A stretch of 64,000 nucleotides of DNA. Origin: Treponema_B putidum (GTDB lineage: Bacteria > Spirochaetota > Spirochaetia > Treponematales > Treponemataceae). This document shows, in pieces, positions 35,138 through 42,604 of the stretch; position 1 is the first letter of the stretch; every line of letters begins with the position of its first letter. Both the position numbers and the translations under genes were made by a program. The notes below the pieces were generated by a model. That model made no database searches and was not told the origin of the DNA. It saw nothing but the letters and a program-made list of their open reading frames with translations. The stretch lies in NCBI RefSeq assembly GCF_007830595.1, contig NZ_VLLD01000010.1; one strand, given 5' to 3'.

Positions 35138-36235
35138 TTAATTATTCGGGGTTAAATAAATAGCTTCAGAATTGTTTAGGTGAGGGAAAGAAACCGTTTT
35201 GCGGTCATTTGTATGGCCGTTAAATAATATTGTAATGCTGTCATTGGATGTGATAAAAACGACATGAGATTCTTTTGTAAGACAGATAAAACCTCCCTCA
35301 CATGCGGCAGAGTAATTTGTTGTATAAAATATATTTTTTTGTTGCATATAGTCGGTTACTCCGCTATTTTCGTATCTTGGGCTTCCTGTCCTGATCCAAA
35401 TTAAACTTTCAGGATACCAAGCCGCTGTTGTAGAAACACCTCCGGCATGTATGCACTGAGAAACATAGTTTGCACAATCATTTTCGTAGGTTTTGTACTT
35501 TGGGTTCCAAACAGACATATCACTAGACATATTTAAGGGATTAGATGTGTATTTATTTGCATAGCTGACGGCCGCCGCATTATTGTAATTAATTTTTTTT
35601 GAGTCTGTATTGACGTGATATTTTATAAAATCAAACCCGTTTTGCATAATCTCATCGGGTTCAGGCGGTTTTAATGAAAAAGCGTCTATTTTTGTATGAT
35701 ATGTTGCTATTTCAATTTTTATATTTTCAAAACTATCTTTTTCGGTAAATGTTATCTTAAAAATATTGTTTTCAAGTTGCTTTTTACCTATATATTTTTT
35801 TAATTCCGTAGTTTTCTTGTTGTATTGATTCAAAGCTTTTTTATTATCTTTAAAATATTCAACAGCATTTTTCATTCCGGCAACAAAGGGAAGCTGATAA
35901 ACCGAATTAAATTTTAATTTTTTTTCTATTACAACAAAATAAAATTTTTCATTTGGGCCATAATCTTCATCATCAGGTATATAATCATAGACTGAAACAT
36001 CCAGAATATCATAATATTCCGAGTATAAACTTTCAGCATATTTTTTAAAAAAGAGCTCCTCTTTTGTGTCTTCTTTTTTCGGCTTTGCTTTTACCGTTAC
36101 ATCTTGCTGACTTTCACTTTCTTTAGCTTCTTTAAATTCTTTAATTATCGGATATAGTTTTAAAATTGCAATTATCCAAAGGATAATTATAAAAAGAACA
36201 AAAAAAAGTTTAGCCTTATTTATTTTTTTTCCCAT
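35138..36235 (-). CDS. Membrane-anchored putative amidase (Amidase_6 domain)
   Basis: The 365-residue protein has one N-terminal membrane helix (about residues 9-27), a charged linker and an 80-residue region rich in Tyr and Asp. From about residue 215 it carries the putative amidase domain: AAAVSYANKYT, NDCANYVSQCIHAGG with the probable catalytic Cys (canonical DCTNFVSQ), and SHVVFITSN with the His. Proteins of this family are predicted to act on peptidoglycan or peptide amide bonds outside the membrane. It follows the upstream secreted-protein gene by 14 bases, suggesting an envelope-related operon. Confidence 0.75.
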   Translation of the reverse strand: MGKKINKAKLFFVLFIIILWIIAILKLYPIIKEFKEAKESESQQDVTVKAKPKKEDTKEELFFKKYAESLYSEYYDILDVSVYDYIPDDEDYGPNEKFYFVVIEKKLKFNSVYQLPFVAGMKNAVEYFKDNKKALNQYNKKTTELKKYIGKKQLENNIFKITFTEKDSFENIKIEIATYHTKIDAFSLKPPEPDEIMQNGFDFIKYHVNTDSKKINYNNAAAVSYANKYTSNPLNMSSDMSVWNPKYKTYENDCANYVSQCIHAGGVSTTAAWYPESLIWIRTGSPRYENSGVTDYMQQKNIFYTTNYSAACEGGFICLTKESHVVFITSNDSITILFNGHTNDRKTVSFPHLNNSEAIYLTPNN

Positions 36236-36249
36236 GATATAAAAGTAAA

Positions 36250-36774
36250 TTATTCTTCCTCTTTTTTATCGAGAATTTGAAATGTCCGCATTGAGGCATC
36301 GAGCATTTCCATAATTTCCGGCTCTGCATCATGGGACAAGGTAGCAGCACAGATATAAAGAAGATTGTTGTGCTTAAACAAATAAAAATAATGTTTTGCA
36401 ATGCCTTTCCCTTCAGGCAATTCTATAATTATTTTTTGGGATTCCAAATTATAATTATTTTCAAATTTTTCTTGCGTTATTACTGTATAAGCGGAGGCAG
36501 AGTCATCGGGCCCTTTTTGACCGGAGAAATACTCACTGACTACTTCCTCCATTGAACCGGAAACTTCTTCGGAAACAAAAATCATATTTTGATTATAACC
36601 GTTTAAAGAATCACCGCATATTATCTTATACTTCAGCCCGGGATAAGTCATTGTTTCCCAGCCGTCGGGTATTTCAAATGTAAAATCTTTAAAATCATCA
36701 ATATAATAATCTTGGGATGATAGATAAGGCAAAAATATAAAAACAAGAAAGAACATAGATAAAAATCTTTTCAT
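36250..36774 (-). CDS. Small exported protein, function unknown
   Basis: The ATG at 36774 has AGGAG eight bases upstream and is followed directly by a signal peptide (MKRFLSMFFLVFIFLPYLSS), giving 174 residues. The mature part starts with DYYIDDFKDFTFEIPDGWE, a pattern seen in PsbP/DUF1795-type small periplasmic domains where a beta sheet begins with F-x-(I/V)-P-x-G-W. The C-terminus is acidic. No catalytic motif is visible. It is co-oriented with, and 14 bases before, the putative amidase gene. Confidence 0.65.
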   Translation of the reverse strand: MKRFLSMFFLVFIFLPYLSSQDYYIDDFKDFTFEIPDGWETMTYPGLKYKIICGDSLNGYNQNMIFVSEEVSGSMEEVVSEYFSGQKGPDDSASAYTVITQEKFENNYNLESQKIIIELPEGKGIAKHYFYLFKHNNLLYICAATLSHDAEPEIMEMLDASMRTFQILDKKEEE

Positions 36775-36914
36775 AAACCGGCTCCTAGGATAAAAACTAT
36801 ACAAAAGATAGAAAAAAATGTCAAGGTTTATTTTTAGCCATTGAAATAACACGGTTAAAAAACACAGCCGAGTTTTAAAATGATACCCTACTTTAATTTA
36901 TGCTTGCTTTGTGA

Positions 36915-36920
36915 TATAAT
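36915..36920 (+). promoter_or_regulatory. Extended -10 element of pdxS
   Basis: TGTGATATAAT provides a consensus TATAAT with an upstream TGn; the -35 position 17 bp upstream (TTTAAT) is weak. Transcription would start near 36927, ahead of GGAGG at 36944-36948. Confidence 0.5.
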
Positions 36921-36953
36921 CCAGACCTGTTTTAAACATTTATGGAGGTTTTT

Positions 36954-37802
36954 GTGGATATTTTAGATAAGCTGAGGGGCGGTGTCATTATGGACGTAAC
37001 CAACCCCGAACAGGCAAAGATTGCAGAAAATGCAGGAGCTGTTGCAGTCATGGCCCTCGAAAGGATCCCTGCCGATATAAGGGCAGCCGGAGGGGTCTCA
37101 AGAATGAGCGATCCTAAGATGATTAAAGAAATCATGAAGGCTGTAAAAATTCCTGTTATGGCAAAGGTAAGAATCGGTCACTTTGTAGAGGCTTCAATTT
37201 TGGAAGCTATCGGTATCGATTTTATTGATGAGTCCGAAGTTCTGTCTCCGGCAGACGAAGTTTATCATGTCGATAAAACCAAATTCAAGGTACCCTTTGT
37301 CTGCGGTGCCCGCAATTTGGGGGAAGCCTTACGAAGAATTCAAGAAGGCGCCAAGATGATCCGTACAAAGGGTGAGGCCGGAACAGGAGATGTTATTCAG
37401 GCCGTAAAACACATGCGCCAAATTCAAAGCGAAATGCGCCAACTTACAACCCTGCGTGAAGATGAACTATACGTTGCTGCAAAGAATTTTCAAGTTCCAT
37501 ACTCTTTGGTAGAATATGTGCATAAACACGGAAAGCTCCCCGTTCCGAATTTTTCGGCAGGAGGAGTTGCAACCCCCGCAGATGCAGCCTTGATGGTTCA
37601 CCTCGGTGCTGACGGCGTTTTTGTCGGAAGCGGTATCTTTAAATCGGGTGATCCGGCAAAAAGAGCGGCTGCCATCGTTAAAGCCGTAAAGAATTACGAT
37701 AAGCCTGCAATCTTAGCAGAAGTTTCAGAAGACCTTGGCCCTGCCATGGTCGGAATCAATGAAGAAGAAATAAAGGTTATAATGAGCGAAAGAGGAATTT
37801 AA
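36954..37802 (+). CDS. pdxS: Pyridoxal 5'-phosphate synthase, PdxS subunit
   Basis: The GTG at 36954 is preferred: GGAGG lies five bases upstream, inside what would be the first codons from the ATG at 36942. The 282-residue product contains LRGGVIMDVTNPEQAKIAE, VMALERIPADIRAAGGV, IPVMAKVRIGHFVEA with the Lys that binds ribose 5-phosphate, and FVGSGIFKSGDPAKRA. PdxS condenses ribose 5-phosphate, glyceraldehyde 3-phosphate and ammonia to PLP; PdxT normally supplies the ammonia. No pdxT is adjacent or elsewhere in the window, so it is encoded elsewhere or ammonia is used directly. Confidence 0.95.
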   Translation: MDILDKLRGGVIMDVTNPEQAKIAENAGAVAVMALERIPADIRAAGGVSRMSDPKMIKEIMKAVKIPVMAKVRIGHFVEASILEAIGIDFIDESEVLSPADEVYHVDKTKFKVPFVCGARNLGEALRRIQEGAKMIRTKGEAGTGDVIQAVKHMRQIQSEMRQLTTLREDELYVAAKNFQVPYSLVEYVHKHGKLPVPNFSAGGVATPADAALMVHLGADGVFVGSGIFKSGDPAKRAAAIVKAVKNYDKPAILAEVSEDLGPAMVGINEEEIKVIMSERGI

Positions 37803-37829
37803 ACCGCTTTACTCAATGCCTAAGCAAAG

Positions 37830-37876
37830 AGAGGTGTTTTAAAGAGTTTACCTTAAAATTAAAGCACCTCTTTTTA
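37830..37876 (+). terminator. Terminator of pdxS
   Basis: AGAGGTGTTTTAA (37830-37842) pairs with TTAAAGCACCTCT (37859-37871) with one G-T wobble, 16-base loop, and the stem ends in a run of T. It lies between the convergent pdxS and galK-like genes. Confidence 0.8.
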
Positions 37877-37880
37877 CCTT

Positions 37881-39122
37881 TTATAAGATGCGGACTCCTG
37901 CGGAACTTTTAAATTCAAAGAATTTGGGGCTGTCCCCCGTCTTTTCAAAATACCTTTTATGAACCTCAAGATAAAATTCCTCAAAAAAATCTTTTTTTAC
38001 CAAGGCCAGAATATAGCAGCCTTCGGTGTTTCCGATTAGCTTTGCTCCGCTGCACCCTCTTTGAATAATGGCGGTTTCAAAAAGAATATTTTGTTCGGTG
38101 CTCATAAGCTCAAAATCATCCCTCATCGAAATATGGGATTCACAAAGAAGTTTCCCCAGAATATCCATGTCTTCATTCTCTAAAGCTATTACAGCCTTAG
38201 CCGTTCTTGCATTTTCGGTAGTACAATGTTTTACCCGCCTAAGAATTGTCTTATCCAAAAAGCTGGGCTGATAGTAAGTATAATCGGCCTCCGTTATTTC
38301 GCACAAGTGATCCAAGTCTAATTTGTTTTGTAAAATGCGCAAACCCTCTTCACATTCCATATAGCGGACATTGGAAGACGCTCTATACGTTTCCTTATTT
38401 GAATGAGTTCCGATTATTATGATTCCATATTCTCCTAAATTTAAAGGCAGGTTTAAAACAGAAAAATCATTAGAATCAAAAAGACAAATTTCATCCTTTT
38501 TTGCCTTAAAACAGGCCATCTGATTGGATAAGCCCCGTTTTGTGTTTAAGATTTTATGTTCGGCCTCAAGACACAGAGAGGCTATAGTTTTAAATTCTTC
38601 TTTAAGTTTAAATAGAGATAAAATTCCTGTACAAAAACCCGCTTCAAAGGCCGGCAATGAGGTTTGCCCTGTTTTAAGGCGTATTTCATCGAAAACCAGT
38701 ATATCAAAACCGCTTACAGGATTTTCAAAATGCTTATTAATTTTTTGTGCCGTTAAAAGAATAATATTGAATATGGAACTTATAGAAATTTCTTGCCGGC
38801 TGTCCGGTTTTTGATTTTTGCCGTCTTGTTCTGTTATAAGGCCTTCAATTTTTTTATTTATGACTAAATCCGTCAAAGAAATTTTATCCGTATTATTTTT
38901 TTTAATAAAAAAATAAATAGACTTATCAAAGCATAAATTTAAAACATTGCCGCCGTTATAATCCAATTCCTCCCCCATGAGAATCAAACTAAGAGGAGAG
39001 GCTATTAAAATTCCATCTTCCGGTGAAGCACCATAAACCTCATCAAAAAGTTTTTTAAGTTCAAGTTTTAATTCACCTTCGCCCATGTTTTCCAAATTCT
39101 TTATATCCGCATTAAAATTCAT
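37881..39122 (-). CDS. Galactokinase-family protein with degraded active-site motifs
   Basis: The 413 residues follow the galactokinase layout from end to end; RRVKHCTTENARTAKAVIAL and LLCESHISMRDDFELMSTEQ are close matches. The catalytic elements are altered. GEHTDYNGG reads GEELDYNGG (50-58). The ATP-binding PxGxGLSSSA reads RLKTGQTSLPAFE (148-160), losing the Gly/Ser loop. The segment with the catalytic Asp (CGIMDQ) reads RGLSNQ, with Asn at about residue 200. The last motif GAGFGGC reads GNTEGC. The frame is open and has an AGAGGTG site, so it is a preserved pseudokinase rather than a decayed gene. A regulatory role like yeast Gal3 is speculation. Confidence 0.8.
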   Translation of the reverse strand: MNFNADIKNLENMGEGELKLELKKLFDEVYGASPEDGILIASPLSLILMGEELDYNGGNVLNLCFDKSIYFFIKKNNTDKISLTDLVINKKIEGLITEQDGKNQKPDSRQEISISSIFNIILLTAQKINKHFENPVSGFDILVFDEIRLKTGQTSLPAFEAGFCTGILSLFKLKEEFKTIASLCLEAEHKILNTKRGLSNQMACFKAKKDEICLFDSNDFSVLNLPLNLGEYGIIIIGTHSNKETYRASSNVRYMECEEGLRILQNKLDLDHLCEITEADYTYYQPSFLDKTILRRVKHCTTENARTAKAVIALENEDMDILGKLLCESHISMRDDFELMSTEQNILFETAIIQRGCSGAKLIGNTEGCYILALVKKDFFEEFYLEVHKRYFEKTGDSPKFFEFKSSAGVRIL

Positions 39123-39207
39123 ACAACACCTCTAATCTTTATCGGCAATAAAGCTATTAAAACAAAAGCCATTGTCTTTTTTAAAAAAAAATATTATTCT
39201 CATACCT

Positions 39208-39915
39208 ATGGCAAATCCAAAACTTTTTAGAACAATCGACAGGGCTGTTTTTGATTATAATATGATAGAAGAGGGCGACCGTGTTCTGCTTGCTGCCTCA
39301 GGCGGAAAGGACTCTACAGCCCTAGCCGAGTATTTTTCGATGCGCTTAAAACGCCCCTCGCCTAGATTTGAAGTTCATGCTATGCACATAGCAACCGATG
39401 TAGCCCCTCCCCTTTCTCCGGATTTGATAAAAATGTTTGAAAACTGGAATATTCCGCTCACAATAAAAACCGTTTCGGTTTTGGGAAGATTAAAACCTAA
39501 TGAAAAGATGAATTGCTGGTGGTGTTCAACTCAAAGGCGCACCGAACTGAATAAATTTGCTATGGAGAAAGGTTTTAATAAAATAGCCTTGGGGCATCAC
39601 TTGGACGATATTTTGGAAACCCTTTTGATGAATTCCTTAGAAAAGGGCATTTTATCTACAATGCCGCCTGTATTAAAATTCGAAAAATATCCGGTTACAA
39701 TGATAAGGCCGCTTTGTCTTGCGGATTTATCTATGATTATCCGCCATGCGGAACAAGCCGGTTATATCTGTTCTACCTGTACTTGCTACTTTCAAGAAAA
39801 CTCCGCCCGCAAAACAGCCCGTTCAAGGCTCGGCCGGCTGACTGGCGGTTCTTACAAGCTAAAACTGAACCTCTTTAATTCCCTAAAGAATATCTTACCG
39901 GAATATCTGCCGTGA
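39208..39915 (+). CDS. TtcA-like tRNA thiolation ATPase
   Basis: The ATG at 39208 gives 235 residues; no ribosome site is visible. The N-terminus carries the PP-loop SGGKDS (31-36), which activates the target base by adenylation. MNCWWCSTQRR and CSTCTCYFQENSARK supply Cys pairs for an Fe-S cluster or sulfur transfer, at the positions where TtcA has CxxC motifs. ALGHHLDDILETLLMN and STMPPVLKF are TtcA-family phrases. TtcA makes 2-thiocytidine at tRNA position 32. An unusual CSTCTC arrangement makes a different modification target possible. Confidence 0.8.
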   Translation: MANPKLFRTIDRAVFDYNMIEEGDRVLLAASGGKDSTALAEYFSMRLKRPSPRFEVHAMHIATDVAPPLSPDLIKMFENWNIPLTIKTVSVLGRLKPNEKMNCWWCSTQRRTELNKFAMEKGFNKIALGHHLDDILETLLMNSLEKGILSTMPPVLKFEKYPVTMIRPLCLADLSMIIRHAEQAGYICSTCTCYFQENSARKTARSRLGRLTGGSYKLKLNLFNSLKNILPEYLP

Positions 39916-39927
39916 GAAAGTTTATAC

Positions 39928-39956
39928 TTGTAAAAATATCTCGCCTATGATAAACT
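39928..39956 (+). promoter_or_regulatory. Possible hicBA promoter
   Basis: TTGTAA (39928-39933) and TAAACT (39951-39956) are 17 bp apart and end eight bases before the ATG at 39964. No Shine-Dalgarno is seen, so the transcript may be leaderless. Confidence 0.35.
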
Positions 39957-39963
39957 TATAATC

Positions 39964-40185
39964 ATGGAATATGTCATTAAAATAAACTGGGACAATGAAG
40001 CCGGGGTATGGATAGCAACAAGCGATGATGTGAGAGGCCTTGTTCTTGAAAGCGGTTCTATTGATGCCCTCATGGAAAGAGTACGATACGCCGTGCCTGA
40101 GCTGCTCCAAGAGAATAATCAGCTTCCTCACAGTCAAACCACATTGCACTTTTGTGCCGAAAAATCCGAATTAATGTACGCATAA
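39964..40185 (+). CDS. HicB-like antitoxin (DUF1902)
   Basis: The 73-residue protein MEYVIKINWDNEAGVWIATS has the short beta-beta-alpha-beta start of HicB/DUF1902 antitoxins, which form a degraded RNase-H-like fold that covers the HicA active site. DDVRGLVLESGSIDALMERV fits the helix after strand 3. It lacks the C-terminal DNA-binding domain of longer HicB proteins. Its stop overlaps the toxin start as TAATG, which couples translation. The order antitoxin then toxin is the reverse of the classical hicAB order. Confidence 0.8.
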   Translation: MEYVIKINWDNEAGVWIATSDDVRGLVLESGSIDALMERVRYAVPELLQENNQLPHSQTTLHFCAEKSELMYA

Positions 40186-40379
40186 TGGCACAGTATGAAA
40201 AAATTGTGAGAGAAATATTGCACAAAAACGGGTGTACTTTTGTAAGGCACGGCAAGGGTGATCATGACATTTGGTATAGTCCAATAAGCGCTTGCCGTTT
40301 TACCGTTGATTCAAAAATAAAATCACGTCATACCGCTAATGCTATCATGAAGCAAAGCGGTATAGATCATAAGTTCTAA
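40185..40379 (+). CDS. HicA-like mRNA interferase toxin
   Basis: The 64-residue protein begins at the ATG overlapping the antitoxin stop. It has the HicA double-stranded-RNA-binding-like fold: VREILHKNGCTFVRHGKGDH places the catalytic His after the G-x-x-x-x-R motif, followed by IWYSP and a terminal helix with HTANAIMKQSGI. HicA toxins cleave mRNA and tmRNA on starvation; the partner upstream neutralises it. Length is normal for HicA (55-80). Confidence 0.8.
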   Translation: MAQYEKIVREILHKNGCTFVRHGKGDHDIWYSPISACRFTVDSKIKSRHTANAIMKQSGIDHKF

Positions 40380-40392
40380 CCTTTATGTAAAG

Positions 40393-41625
40393 TTACCTTA
40401 TATCTTCCCTCAATAAGGGCATACTCATACAGCGGGGGCCGCCGCGGCCGCGGGAAAGTTCGCCGCAGGGCATTTCGAGAACTTTTAATCCCTTCTTGTT
40501 TAAAATTTCGTTTGTAACATCGTTTCGTTCATAGACGACTATTGTTCCTGGACTTATGCAAAGGGTATTGGAACCGTCATTCCACTGTTCACGCTCGGCT
40601 GCTATCTTGTCTCCTCCGGCGCATTGGATGAGCTCAACCTTTCCGGCTCCCGTATATTTTTCAAGAACCTTTTCCAAGGTAGAGTCAATCTGCTTTACAT
40701 TAAGCTCTCCTTTTTTTGCTCCTCTGGTAATTTCAAAAACTCTTAGAGGTCCTAAAATTCCGGGATGGATAGTAAATTTGTCAAAGTCTATCTGAGTAAA
40801 AACCGTATCCAAGTGCATAAAAGCCCTGATTGCCGGAATCTGAAAAGCCAAAATCGTTTTTATGGGGGAATCCGAGTCATAAAAGATATTGTTTGCTATA
40901 GAATCTATAGCATTGGCCGATGTTCTCTGTGAAAGGCCTATCGCCAAAACATCTTTACCGATATTTAAAATGTCTCCACCTTCAATATTGGGAGCATCAT
41001 ATCGGTTATAGAATCTATTTACCTTTCCGGCATATTCAGGGTGATGGTCAAAGATGTACTCACCGTAAATAGTTTCACGGCATCTTGTTACCGAATACAT
41101 TTTATTTAAGCTTACTCCGTTTCCTATACATGCAAAGGGATCGCGGGTGAAGTATAGGTTTGGCATTGGATTTATAAGCATAGAACCTGAATCCAAAACA
41201 TAGTGCGAAAGTGAATGAGTGTTCTTTAAAGGTATTTCTTTTACGTTTACTCCTTCCATTGTTTTTAAGATAAGTTCTTTCGGTTCCTTGATTGCATTAA
41301 GAAAATCATAGATCATTTTTTGATGATATTCGGAATATACATCAGCCTCGTTAATATATTGTTTTATAAATTTTTCACGGATTTCTGCACTTTGAGATAT
41401 AGCCTCTGCCGCTAAGTCTTCAAGATAAACGACATCAACTCCATTTTTAGATAGAATATCGGCAAAAGCATCGTGTTCTTTTTGGGCAACCTTCAAAAAC
41501 GGAATATCATCGAACAAGAGCTCATCAAGTTTATCAGGTGTAAGGTTTAAAAGTTCCTTTCCGGGGCGGTGCAGGAGCACCTTATTTAATTTACCTATTT
41601 CGCTTGTAACATTTATGACAGCCAT
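40393..41625 (-). CDS. arcA: Arginine deiminase
   Basis: The 410-residue enzyme hydrolyses arginine to citrulline and ammonia, the first step of the ATP-yielding arginine deiminase pathway. Motifs run in order: SEIGKLNKVLLHRPGKEL, LYFTRDPFACIGNGVSLNKM, NIEGGDILNIG, AIRAFMHLDTVFTQID with the catalytic His, and GGPRCMSMPLLRED with the nucleophilic Cys near the C-terminus. Length is normal. TAGGAGAATTGC precedes the ATG. No arcB or arcC lies beside it in this window. The pathway also raises pH, useful in an oral niche. Confidence 0.96.
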   Translation of the reverse strand: MAVINVTSEIGKLNKVLLHRPGKELLNLTPDKLDELLFDDIPFLKVAQKEHDAFADILSKNGVDVVYLEDLAAEAISQSAEIREKFIKQYINEADVYSEYHQKMIYDFLNAIKEPKELILKTMEGVNVKEIPLKNTHSLSHYVLDSGSMLINPMPNLYFTRDPFACIGNGVSLNKMYSVTRCRETIYGEYIFDHHPEYAGKVNRFYNRYDAPNIEGGDILNIGKDVLAIGLSQRTSANAIDSIANNIFYDSDSPIKTILAFQIPAIRAFMHLDTVFTQIDFDKFTIHPGILGPLRVFEITRGAKKGELNVKQIDSTLEKVLEKYTGAGKVELIQCAGGDKIAAEREQWNDGSNTLCISPGTIVVYERNDVTNEILNKKGLKVLEMPCGELSRGRGGPRCMSMPLLREDIR

Positions 41626-41747
41626 GCAATTCTCCTAAAGTTTAATAATATTGTGGATTGTACAGGATAAAGACAAAGAATTCAATAGGGAAAATTCTTT
41701 AAAATCCGGCATGCATCGGAACTTGTTTTATTGGTTGAAATTAAAAT

Positions 41748-42584
41748 CTATTCCCAAAAGCCGTTATTTGCAAGGAGGACGGACAGAGCAGAAGTAAGGG
41801 CGGTTTCGGTTCGTAAAATGCGCTTTCCCATAGAGTAAGGAATAAAGCCGGCTGAAAAAAAGGCTTCCCTCTCGTTTTGGGTCCAACCCCTCTCACTTCC
41901 AATTGCTATAATCAGTTCTTCTCCTTTTTTCATTCTAAATGAAGAAAGGGGTTGGTGTTCTCCTATGTCGAGGAGAATCTTACCGCCTTTGAACGAGGCT
42001 GTCTTTAAATTTTTTAAGGCTTCTTTTACCGAGCTGCAAAAAGAAAATTCAGGCAGCAGGGTTTGGCCGGCTTGAGAGATACCGTCTAAGAGATATTTTT
42101 TTATTTCTTCGGAGCTTGAAAGGTTTGACTTTAAATAGGAACGCTCCCCCAATTCCGTACCGCATAGTACAATTTCGGCAAAGCCTAAACTCGCAGCGTC
42201 CCTAAGGATTCGCCTCAACTGAATGGGGCGGGGAAAGCCCTGAATTATTTTTATGGGCGGAAGAGGCAGAGGGTTACTCTCAATTTTATCGTCATCTATG
42301 TTATCTAAGTTTTTATCGGGTTCATTCGGACAAAAAGAAAAAACGATTTTTTCTTCGGAAAGGTGAAGAATAAGAGCCTCGCCTATTTTTCCGTTTATGA
42401 TTCCGGCCTTAAAAATATCTCCTTCTTTTAAGTGCAAAATCTTTTTTATGTGAAGATAGCGTTCATCATTTTTATAAAAGAAAAAGCCGTTGTTTATGCT
42501 TTTATCGTTTTTGTAAAAAACACAGCCGCCGTTTATACAATCGGGATTTACACAATCGTCATCTGAAAACAAAATAATGTTCAT
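41748..42584 (-). CDS. rsmE: 16S rRNA (uracil-1498-N3) methyltransferase
   Basis: The 278-residue protein has the RsmE order: an N-terminal PUA-like domain with HIKKILHLKEGDIFKAGIIN, then a SPOUT methyltransferase domain with QGFPRPIQLRRILRDAASLG, ERSYLKS, IAIGSERGWTQNEREAFFSA and MGKRILRTETALTSALSVL forming the trefoil knot that binds SAM. Residues 1-30 are an unusual Cys- and Asn-rich N-terminal extension. AAGGAAAATAA precedes the ATG. It starts 20 bases after xpb and is probably co-transcribed with it. Confidence 0.92.
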   Translation of the reverse strand: MNIILFSDDDCVNPDCINGGCVFYKNDKSINNGFFFYKNDERYLHIKKILHLKEGDIFKAGIINGKIGEALILHLSEEKIVFSFCPNEPDKNLDNIDDDKIESNPLPLPPIKIIQGFPRPIQLRRILRDAASLGFAEIVLCGTELGERSYLKSNLSSSEEIKKYLLDGISQAGQTLLPEFSFCSSVKEALKNLKTASFKGGKILLDIGEHQPLSSFRMKKGEELIIAIGSERGWTQNEREAFFSAGFIPYSMGKRILRTETALTSALSVLLANNGFWE

Positions 42585-42604
42585 TTATTTTCCTTAAATT
42601 GAGA

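Noticed and set aside
36942..36953. ATG at 36942 as the pdxS start
   Set aside because: The GGAGG needed for initiation lies inside these codons; the GTG at 36954 is five bases after it.
37881..39122. galK-like gene as a pseudogene
   Set aside because: The frame is full length with a ribosome site and conserved structural segments, so it is better described as a catalytically altered homologue.
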